From contig NZ_JAMQBK010000031.1 in assembly GCF_023701485.1 (NCBI RefSeq), positions 124,001 to 188,000 on the forward strand: 64,000 nucleotides of DNA. Direction: 5' to 3'. The notes under the pieces were generated by a model. It worked only from the letters and a program-made list of their open reading frames with translations, had not been told where the DNA came from and searched no databases. Position 1 is the stretch's first letter. The number at the start of each line of letters is the position of its first letter. The DNA comes from Aporhodopirellula aestuarii (GTDB lineage: Bacteria; Planctomycetota; Planctomycetia; Pirellulales; Pirellulaceae). A program made the position numbers and the translations under genes. Of the stretch, positions 57,520 to 64,000 are shown in pieces.

Positions 57520-58626
57520 ATGGCACACTGGCTCAAACGCCAACCACACTTCGTTGCCGCAAAACACAAAAAGAAAACGTTCGCCATCTGGGTGCAACCT
57601 GCGAAGGCCGACGACGAATCAGCTTGCCCTCTCATCGCGTCCGACATTCAACTCGTCGACTTCCTGGAATTGCCTTCCTCACGGGTACTCGATTGGCTAC
57701 TCCTTCCTCATCGCAGACGTCGAACCGAAGTCGATCACTACTCTCGTCGTTGGCTACGTGGACACAACGGTCGCTCACGCTTGATCGAAGAACCACGTCC
57801 ACTACTCAAACGCGTCCAACGACTAATCAACGCCGAGATTTTGACGCACCTTGTCATTCACGACGTCGCACATGCTTATCAACCGGGTCGTTCGGTGATG
57901 ACCTGCGCGAGCCCTCATGTCGGCCAACGAGTTGTCCTCAAAATGGACCTGCAGAATTTCTTCGGAACGATCTCGCTTCGCCGTGTTGCCGCGCAATTTC
58001 GACGGTGTGGCTACGATCGCCCGATCGCACTGTCTCTCGCACAACTCTGCACCGCTCCAGCAATACCGCCTGGTGATGCAATCGATTGTTCTGATCACTT
58101 CACTCGCGAGCATTTACCGCAAGGTGCCCCCACTTCACCCACGCTCGCCAACGCCGTCGCGTTTCAGATGGATCGACGGTTGATCGGACTGTCCAACGCG
58201 GTCGGAATCACTTACACACGCTACGCCGACGATCTCTTTTTCAGCGGTGATTCCGACTTCGCCTGCCGCGTCAATCGTTTTTCAACCACAGTTGCCCTGA
58301 TCGCGATGGAAGAGGGTTTTACGGTGGCTCATCGAAAGACTCGGACGATGTTTGATGGACATCGACAGCGGGTCCTCGGTCTCACCGTCAATCAAAAACT
58401 CAATAGCGGCCGCGAGGAATATGAACGCCTCAAAGCAATCCTAACCAACTGCTACCGCCACGGATGGAGGTCACAAAACCGCGACAATCACCCTCACTTC
58501 GCCGACCACCTCCGAGGCCGCATCGCCCATGTCTCTCAGTGCAACGCCAACAGAGGCCAAAAGTTGATGCAACTGTTCAATAAGATTCCATGGAATCAAA
58601 ATTCCCCGACCACCACAATCACATGA
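57520..58626 (+). CDS. retron-like reverse transcriptase
   Basis: A 368-residue RT. Blocks: RLIEEPRPLLKRVQR (~87-101), AYQPGRSVMTCASPH (~119-133, similar to the retron NAxxH region with Cys for Asn), VLKMDLQNFF (first catalytic Asp, ~143), LPQGAPTSPTLAN (~199-211) and YTRYADDLFFSG with YADD (~235-238). RQRVLGLTVN (~282-291) stands where retron RTs have RQxVTG. The C-terminus is basic (HVSQCNANRGQKLMQLF). All catalytic Asp residues are present. Retron RTs make msDNA from an upstream ncRNA; here structured DNA lies upstream (56968-57282). The stop overlaps the next gene's ATG (ATGA). Confidence 0.9.
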   Translation: MAHWLKRQPHFVAAKHKKKTFAIWVQPAKADDESACPLIASDIQLVDFLELPSSRVLDWLLLPHRRRRTEVDHYSRRWLRGHNGRSRLIEEPRPLLKRVQRLINAEILTHLVIHDVAHAYQPGRSVMTCASPHVGQRVVLKMDLQNFFGTISLRRVAAQFRRCGYDRPIALSLAQLCTAPAIPPGDAIDCSDHFTREHLPQGAPTSPTLANAVAFQMDRRLIGLSNAVGITYTRYADDLFFSGDSDFACRVNRFSTTVALIAMEEGFTVAHRKTRTMFDGHRQRVLGLTVNQKLNSGREEYERLKAILTNCYRHGWRSQNRDNHPHFADHLRGRIAHVSQCNANRGQKLMQLFNKIPWNQNSPTTTIT

Positions 58627-59726
58627 AACACGCAATCGTCGGGTGCCTCCTCGGAACCGCGGTGGGCGACGCGTTGGGACTTCCCTACGAAGGTCTCTCT
58701 CCGAATCGCGCACACGGACTGCTAGGCCCACCGGACCGATACCGATTCTGTTTCGGTCGCGGCATGATCTCCGATGACACCGAGCACACCTGCATGGTGG
58801 CTCAATCACTGATCGAATCCGGAAACGATGTGAATGAGTTCACTCGCCGGTTTGCACGCCGACTTCGTTGGTGGATTCTGGCGTTTCCAGCGGGCGTGGG
58901 CAAAGCGACCGCGCTGAGTGGTTTCCGATTGTGGTTGGGAGCAAAGTTGCCCACACCATCTGCGACACACGGTTCCCTCACCGACACATGCGGTGTGTTC
59001 TCGGCGGGTAACGGTCCCGCGATGCGGGCTACAATTTTCGGCGCAGCGATTGGTGATCGAGAAGTACTACTTGCGATGGTGCGAGCTTCCACCAGATTGA
59101 CGCACACGGACCCCAAAGCCGAATTCGGAGCCGTCACGGTCGCCCTAGCCGCACGTGAATCGCGAAAAAGCGGGCCCATCAACGCGAACCTGTGGTTGCA
59201 AACCATTGTCGATACGATCGGTGAGCAAGGCGTCGAATTCAGTGAATTGCTCTCTCAAGCCGTGCAAAGTGCAACCTCGGGAGAACCGACACAGCGGTTT
59301 GCCGAGTCGCTCGGTCTTGGAAACGGCGTGACGGGGTACACCTATCACACAGTTCCCGTGGCCATTCACGCATGGTTGTCCAACCCAAAGGATTTTCGCC
59401 GAGCGGTGACGACGACAATCCGATGTGGAGGCGATGCGGATACCACCGCTGCCATTGTTGGCGGTATCGTAGGTGCCGGTGTCGGACGCGAAGGGCTCCC
59501 CAAAGATTGGCTCGATGGACTCCGTGACTGGCCCCGCAGTCTTCGCTGGATTGAGAATCTTGGCATTCAACTCGCGTCATCCCGATCAGCTATCGAATCG
59601 AACGAGTGCCAATCCACCCAATCAACGGTCTCACGGGTTAATTTGATCGCCGTCATCATCCGCAACCTCGTCTTCCTTTTCGTCGTTCTCTTCCACGGTT
59701 TTCGCCGACTCGCTCCGCCTTACTAA
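58623..59726 (+). CDS. ADP-ribosylglycohydrolase with C-terminal membrane segment
   Basis: A 367-residue member of the DraG/ADP-ribosylglycohydrolase family, coupled to the RT by a 4-bp overlap. GTAVGDALGLPYEG (11-24), the metal-binding SDDT (50-53), NGPAMR (130-135), THTD (160-163) and GGDADT (269-274) are all intact, so hydrolysis of an ADP-ribose bond (protein, nucleic acid or metabolite) is expected. A tail of ~45 residues follows the catalytic fold, with a hydrophobic segment at ~341-360 that could anchor it to the membrane. No ADP-ribosyltransferase gene is visible nearby. It may act as effector or antidote of the RT system. Confidence 0.92.
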   Translation: MKHAIVGCLLGTAVGDALGLPYEGLSPNRAHGLLGPPDRYRFCFGRGMISDDTEHTCMVAQSLIESGNDVNEFTRRFARRLRWWILAFPAGVGKATALSGFRLWLGAKLPTPSATHGSLTDTCGVFSAGNGPAMRATIFGAAIGDREVLLAMVRASTRLTHTDPKAEFGAVTVALAARESRKSGPINANLWLQTIVDTIGEQGVEFSELLSQAVQSATSGEPTQRFAESLGLGNGVTGYTYHTVPVAIHAWLSNPKDFRRAVTTTIRCGGDADTTAAIVGGIVGAGVGREGLPKDWLDGLRDWPRSLRWIENLGIQLASSRSAIESNECQSTQSTVSRVNLIAVIIRNLVFLFVVLFHGFRRLAPPY

Positions 59727-59758
59727 CAACCTCATACCCGCGTCCCGCCGACAGACCC

Positions 59759-60649
59759 ATGAGCGACAACCGCGAACAAATCGAGGCCAACCTCCGCATG
59801 CATGTCGATCGGATTGCCGGACTCATCGGCCCCCGAACGCTGAGCAAGCCCAAGACGATTGTCGCAACGATCGGGTATATCGAAGGCCAGTGGAAAGAGA
59901 TGGGCCATGCCGTCGAACGCGAAACCTATGACGCGATCGGTGACGAAGCGACCAACTTGATTGTCGAACAAACTGGCAAGAGCCGTTCGGATGAAATTGT
60001 TCTATTAGGAGCCCACTACGACACCGTTTCCTCAACGCCTGGCGCAGACGACAATGCGTCCGCCGTCGCCGTGTTGATCGAAGTCAGCCGTTTGCTGCGT
60101 GATCACGCCGGCAAACGAACCGCTCGCTATGTCGCGTTCGCATGCGAAGAACCACCGTACTTCAATGTCGATGCAATGGGCAGTCAACATCATGCACGCC
60201 GGTCCCGCGGCCGTGGCGACAAAATCGTCGGCATGTTGTGTTTGGAAATGGTGGGCTACTACCAACTCACGAGAGGCTCGCAAGCCGTTCCCGCAGCGAT
60301 TCCAAAGGTATTGCGTCGCTTCTTTCCCCAGCGTGGCAATTTCCTCGCCGCGGTTGGAAACTTGCAATCATGGAAACTGTGCTGGAGATTCCGGCGAGGT
60401 TTCCGACGAGGCACGCGGCGGTTGCCTCTGTTTTCAATCGTGCTCCCCGAAAAGATCAACGATATCCGACTGAGCGACAACAGCTCGTTTTGGGATCAAG
60501 GCTATCCCGCGCTCATGCTCACCGACACCAGCTACCTGCGAAACCCGCACTACCATCGATCGACCGACACCCCTGAAACCCTCGATTATCCCCGCATGAC
60601 CGAAGTCACCCTCGGTGTTGCCGCCGCGATGAAAAAATTGTTGGGCTGA
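59759..60649 (+). CDS. M28-family zinc peptidase
   Basis: A 296-residue metallopeptidase: LLGAHYDTVSSTPGADDNASA with zinc His/Asp, ACEEPPYF with the Glu pair, MLCLEMVGYYQ with the next ligand, and NPHYHRSTDTPETLDY with the last His. All five ligands of the M28 fold appear present. No signal peptide is visible, and an Arg-rich stretch at ~190-225 (WRFRRGFRRGTRR) is unusual. Likely an aminopeptidase of unknown substrate. It lies 32 bp after the ADP-ribosylglycohydrolase gene on the same strand, so co-transcription is possible but unproved. Confidence 0.9.
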   Translation: MSDNREQIEANLRMHVDRIAGLIGPRTLSKPKTIVATIGYIEGQWKEMGHAVERETYDAIGDEATNLIVEQTGKSRSDEIVLLGAHYDTVSSTPGADDNASAVAVLIEVSRLLRDHAGKRTARYVAFACEEPPYFNVDAMGSQHHARRSRGRGDKIVGMLCLEMVGYYQLTRGSQAVPAAIPKVLRRFFPQRGNFLAAVGNLQSWKLCWRFRRGFRRGTRRLPLFSIVLPEKINDIRLSDNSSFWDQGYPALMLTDTSYLRNPHYHRSTDTPETLDYPRMTEVTLGVAAAMKKLLG

Positions 60650-60825
60650 CTCCCCGTACACACGCGTTTTGCATCTGAATCCTCTTTTGACTCGTTCGTC
60701 TTTCTGATAGAAGCCGTTCCGCCATTGAGATTTCACTCTCGCTGGCGGCGACATCCACACCGTGCTGCTGCGAACCGACACACCGTTCGCATTTCCGAAT
60801 ATCGAAATTCTTCGCGAAGCCCCCC

Positions 60826-61548
60826 ATGACCAACCTGACCGCCAAATCAACGATCGACGAAATACGCGAACGGTTCGACAACGACGTGGAACGTTTCAGC
60901 GTCCTTGAAACTGGACAATCGGCCACGATAGACGCACCGCTGGCGATGGAGCTGATCACACAAGCGGCCGTCGCCGCGACTCCAACGATCGACCGGGTCC
61001 TTGACATCGGATGTGGGGCGGGTAACAACACGATCAAGCTTAGACACGTCTACGGCAAGGACTTTGATGCCGATTTGTTGGACCTGAGCGAACCGATGTT
61101 GAATCGCGCTGATGAGCGAGTCCGCGAAGCAGGTGCAGGTGAAGTTCGTCTGTGGCACGACGCTTTCCGAAACGCGGAACTGCCCGAGCAATCGTTCGAT
61201 GTGATTTTGGCCGCCGCAGTCTTGCATCACCTCCGAGACGATTCCGATTGGACGTCCGCGTTTGAAAAGATCCATCGGCTGCTCAAGCCCGGCGGTTCGA
61301 TTTGGATCACCGACTTGGTGTCGCATGAGATCGCCAGTGTTCAGCAATTGATGTGGACGCGTTACGGCGACTACCTCAACGACTTGAGCGGCGAGGAATA
61401 CCGAGACAAAGTTTTTGCCTATATCGAAAAAGAAGATTCACCACGCCCGGTCACCTTTCAACTCGACCTGTTCCGTCAGGTCGGATTCACGCAAGTCGAC
61501 CTATTGCACAAGAATTCCTGCTTTGCCGCCTTCGGTGCGATTAAATAA
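60826..61548 (+). CDS. class I SAM-dependent methyltransferase
   Basis: A 240-residue protein. SAM motif I is RVLDIGCGAGNNTIKL (~63-78), DLLDLSEPML is the acidic loop region, and FDVILAAAVLHHLRDDSDW is motif IV-like. A hydrophobic GGSIWITDLVSHE follows. The substrate is not predictable. It converges on the AlkD-like gene (18-bp gap). Confidence 0.88.
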   Translation: MTNLTAKSTIDEIRERFDNDVERFSVLETGQSATIDAPLAMELITQAAVAATPTIDRVLDIGCGAGNNTIKLRHVYGKDFDADLLDLSEPMLNRADERVREAGAGEVRLWHDAFRNAELPEQSFDVILAAAVLHHLRDDSDWTSAFEKIHRLLKPGGSIWITDLVSHEIASVQQLMWTRYGDYLNDLSGEEYRDKVFAYIEKEDSPRPVTFQLDLFRQVGFTQVDLLHKNSCFAAFGAIK

Positions 61549-61566
61549 GAAACACGCGACGGTTGA

Positions 61567-62277
61567 TCATTTCGCGGTACCAAACAGTTTCTTCTGCAAG
61601 TAATCCGACCGCAGGTGCTTAAGCACATCGAGCGGTTGGCAATCATTGTCATCGCCATAATCGATATCGACCGGACCGATCGCTTCGGCGGCTTCGATCG
61701 CCGCCGCATTGAGTAACGCATTGCGTTTGCCAATTCCCATCAGCGCGGTGTTCATCGACTCACGCACCCATTTTTCTTCGTCGTGGATCGTTTCGCGAAT
61801 GTGGCGAATGCGTTCGAGCAAATAGTCATCGTCCATTCCTTTGGGGTTCTTTTTCGATAGCTCGTACAACAACGCGTACCCGCATCGGCGACGCATCGCG
61901 TCTTTGCTCTGCACCCAATCTTTTGCCAACTCAAAAGCGAACGGTGTTTTGGCAAGCGTGGCGTCGCACGACGCGAACACGTGTGCCAAGTATCCCGAGT
62001 TCAGCCCACCATCGACCTGCGATTCCGCTTGCTCGCGAGTGATCTTTTTTGGGTCGTCGACCAACAGTGCGAGGACCTTGGCTTCATAGATGTCACTCTT
62101 CCACAACGACTGGGCGAGTGCGTGGTCACGCCCGATCTGTTTGGCATATTTCCTCAACCGGGTTAGACCAATGCCCACGGTCTTGAGAACCTGAGGTCGT
62201 TTCTTCCAGTGGTCGATCCCGCGTTGGTCGGCATTCTCCTTCAGCCAGGCAATCACTTCTTTTTTAGTCGTCGGCAT
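61567..62277 (-). CDS. AlkD-like DNA alkylation repair protein
   Basis: A 236-residue, all-helical protein from the ATG at 62277. HEAT-like repeats include WKSDIYEAKVLALLVDDPKKI, FELAKDWVQSKDAMRRRCGYALLYEL and EKWVRESMNTALMGIGKRN, the pattern of AlkD-type DNA glycosylases that remove alkylated bases without base flipping. Normal length for AlkD. Specificity cannot be judged by eye. Confidence 0.87.
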   Translation of the reverse strand: MPTTKKEVIAWLKENADQRGIDHWKKRPQVLKTVGIGLTRLRKYAKQIGRDHALAQSLWKSDIYEAKVLALLVDDPKKITREQAESQVDGGLNSGYLAHVFASCDATLAKTPFAFELAKDWVQSKDAMRRRCGYALLYELSKKNPKGMDDDYLLERIRHIRETIHDEEKWVRESMNTALMGIGKRNALLNAAAIEAAEAIGPVDIDYGDDNDCQPLDVLKHLRSDYLQKKLFGTAK

Positions 62278-62676
62278 GGATACGTTCTCGCAGTGAAGGC
62301 ATGCAGCATCAATCAAAGGGCAGGGGGATGCTCAGATTCTAGCGGATTTCGCATTCCGCCATCCCCAACCCATCGCCCCAACTCGTTTTCAGAGCGTCGC
62401 CAGCCAAAATCAGCATGCGGCTTGCAAAGATCGGCGCGCGATTTGCCTCCGGAAGCTCATTGTCCACCACTGAGAACATTTTCAAGATTGAGATATGGGA
62501 TGCAGGGCCAGTTCCTGCTGGCCAAATCAAGCCCGTCCGATGGGAAATGACCCCACGTCGTTTCCAAAAGTGCTCTAGGCGTGGACGAGCACTCAAACGC
62601 GGCCGAGCATCGATCACCGCGATAACGCCTGATCCGTTGTTGTCTCTCTCTAACCACAACCCCCAACGAACCCAAC

Positions 62677-63465
62677 ATGAAAATCGATCTAACAGGGCAA
62701 GTGATCCTCGTCACCGGAGGCAGTTCGGGAATTGGCAAAGGGATCGCGATCCATGCCGCCAAGTGCGGCGCTTCGATCTGCGTCGTGAGCCGCGACGAAG
62801 AAGACATGCGAGCGGTGGTGAAATCGATCGAGGCCGACGGGGGGACCGCATCGTGGGAACACGCCGATGTTACCAACAGCGAACAGGTTCACGAGGCTGT
62901 GGAAAAAACGGTGGCCCGATACGGACGACTCGATGGGGTCGTCGCCAACGCGGGCACCAACGGAACGTGGGCACCGATCGATGAAATGACTCCGGAGCAG
63001 TGGCGCAAAACCATCGACGTCAATCTGACGGGAACCTATTTAACGGTTCACCACAGCGTCCCGCATTTGCGACGCCAAGGTCGCGGCAGCATCGTGATCA
63101 TGTCCTCAATTAACGGCACGCGAACGTTCAGCAACGAAGGTGCGTCGGCGTACGCGTCCAGCAAAGCGGGACAATTCGCGTTGGCCCAAATGCTGGCTCT
63201 TGAACTCGCGCCTTCCAAAATTCGTGTCAATGTGATCTGCCCGGGGGCGATTCAATCCGAGATCCACGAGAAAACCAACCGTGAAAACCTGGAAAAGATC
63301 GAAACTCCGATCGAGTACCCGGAAGGCGATATCCCTTTAACCGGGGGCGAATTCGGAACCCCCAAACAAGTCGCCGAGCTGACCGCATTTCTGATGAGCG
63401 ACCTGAGTAGCCATATCACTGGCACCCCCGTTTGGATTGATGGCGGGCAGTCGTTGATCGTTTAA
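62677..63465 (+). CDS. short-chain dehydrogenase/reductase
   Basis: A 262-residue classical SDR. VTGGSSGIGKGIA (cofactor), NAGTNG and the catalytic Ser of IVIMSSING are present. The Tyr-x3-Lys is in SAYASSKAGQFALA. The C-terminal ITGTPVWIDGGQSLIV is typical. Unlike the SDR at 32910, its active site is complete. The substrate is unknown. It is followed by ~145 bp before the PEGA gene. Confidence 0.94.
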   Translation: MKIDLTGQVILVTGGSSGIGKGIAIHAAKCGASICVVSRDEEDMRAVVKSIEADGGTASWEHADVTNSEQVHEAVEKTVARYGRLDGVVANAGTNGTWAPIDEMTPEQWRKTIDVNLTGTYLTVHHSVPHLRRQGRGSIVIMSSINGTRTFSNEGASAYASSKAGQFALAQMLALELAPSKIRVNVICPGAIQSEIHEKTNRENLEKIETPIEYPEGDIPLTGGEFGTPKQVAELTAFLMSDLSSHITGTPVWIDGGQSLIV

Positions 63466-63609
63466 CGGCCAACCTGAGCGGGCGTCCGGGGACGACACTG
63501 GCCGACAATTTCGACGATCTGGGTAACGACAATTGCTCTAGCCCGAGTGCCGCGAAGATTGCTAAACCGGACAAACTCGGTTCTAAGACGGTGACCTCAA
63601 TTGGCGCCC

Positions 63610-64000
63610 ATGGTGTTTCACGCTCAAACTCGATCGCAGCAACTTCGCCCAACCGCATTTTTGAATGCCGGTCGATGGAGGATGCCTGCGTCCGCAATCA
63701 CGTTCGCCGTTGTAATCGGCGTGACGCTAGCGAGCTCGGGCTGCGTCCGCCGACGAATGACGGTGCGGACATCGCCTCCTGGAGCAACCGTTTCCGTTGA
63801 CAACCAACTGATCGGAACGAGCCCCGCGGCAACGAGTTTCGTCTACTACGGCACGCGTGAGATCCGGATCGAAAAAGACGGGTACCGCACCGAAACGATC
63901 CGCAGAAAAATCAAGCCGCCGTGGTACCAGTTGCCGGTTGCCGAATTTGTCAGCGAAACATTGTGGCCGGGTGAAATTCGCGACGAACGGATCATCGACG
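63610..64000 (+). CDS. PEGA-domain lipoprotein, cut by window end
   Basis: I translated this frame, which runs off the window end. The start is uncertain (ATG at 63610 or 63682). A hydrophobic signal with a lipobox (LASSGC) is followed by a PEGA domain: RTSPPGATVSVDNQLIGTSP, then REIRIEKDGYRTE. The following IKPPWYQLPVAEFVSE is seen in exported PEGA lipoproteins of planctomycetes. PEGA domains occur in surface-anchored proteins. The rest lies beyond the window. Confidence 0.75.
   Translation, partial: MVFHAQTRSQQLRPTAFLNAGRWRMPASAITFAVVIGVTLASSGCVRRRMTVRTSPPGATVSVDNQLIGTSPAATSFVYYGTREIRIEKDGYRTETIRRKIKPPWYQLPVAEFVSETLWPGEIRDERIID

Overview
The window looks like a chromosomal segment of a planctomycete, most likely Pirellulaceae (Rhodopirellula-like). 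This is inferred from sequence alone: moderate-to-high GC, several low-complexity exported proteins, a DUF1571 protein, a ThuA-like protein, a lone Ser/Thr kinase next to a RsbU-type phosphatase, a MoxR/DUF58/BatA/BatB cluster, and a retron-like reverse transcriptase of a form I associate with planctomycetes and myxobacteria. No rRNA, tRNA, CRISPR array or recognisable insertion sequence was seen.

Layout. 1-4.4 kb: a cut-off HAMP/RsbU-type phosphatase, a doubtful His/Gly-rich secreted ORF, a membrane-anchored Ser/Thr kinase and truA. 4.5-12.4 kb: a DUF58 gene converging on a five-gene operon (moxR, DUF58, BatD-like, batA, batB/batC fusion) with stop/start overlaps. 12.5-16.3 kb: cyclophilin, an unknown gene, three tandem ~125-bp palindromic repeats filling a convergent gap, and thrS. 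16.6-24.2 kb: EF-hand secreted protein, tandem PilZ protein, a TPR-like exported protein with a polysaccharide export (SLBB) protein, trpA, and a membrane C39 peptidase. 24.3-29.4 kb: a signal-peptidase-like lipoprotein with a zinc ribbon, then a GHKL ATPase gene leading flgB-flgC-fliE-fliF. 29.6-40.1 kb: NDH-2, ceramidase-like membrane protein, an SDR with an altered active site, ribH-thiL-gcvH-like, a YqiJ-like membrane protein and two low-complexity exported or membrane proteins. 40.2-48.1 kb: glpQ-glpK-glpD and smc. 48.5-56.9 kb: DUF456, HNH nuclease with a zinc-finger-like partner, DUF1571, ThuA, a fabZ-like/fabI pair, ilvE and a cysteine-less AhpD-like protein. 57-59.7 kb: the most unusual locus. 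59.8-64 kb: M28 peptidase, methyltransferase, AlkD-like protein, SDR and a PEGA lipoprotein cut by the window end.

The locus at 56.97-59.73 kb is the best candidate for an undescribed system. A retron-like reverse transcriptase (YADD, LPQGAPTSP, and VLG in place of the retron VTG) is coupled by an ATGA overlap to an apparently intact ADP-ribosylglycohydrolase that carries an added C-terminal membrane segment. Upstream of the RT lies a run of perfect stem-loops where a retron ncRNA (msr-msd) would be expected. The RT's probable N-terminal region is split from its body by one in-frame TAA, so the locus is either a recently broken gene, a recoded gene, or a two-polypeptide arrangement.

Genes with a clear joint logic: glpQ-glpK-glpD (glycerophosphodiesters to glycerol/G3P to DHAP), moxR-batB (chaperone ATPase with VWA membrane complex), flgB-fliF (flagellar basal body), ribH-thiL (cofactor synthesis), and fabZ-like/fabI (fatty acid elongation).
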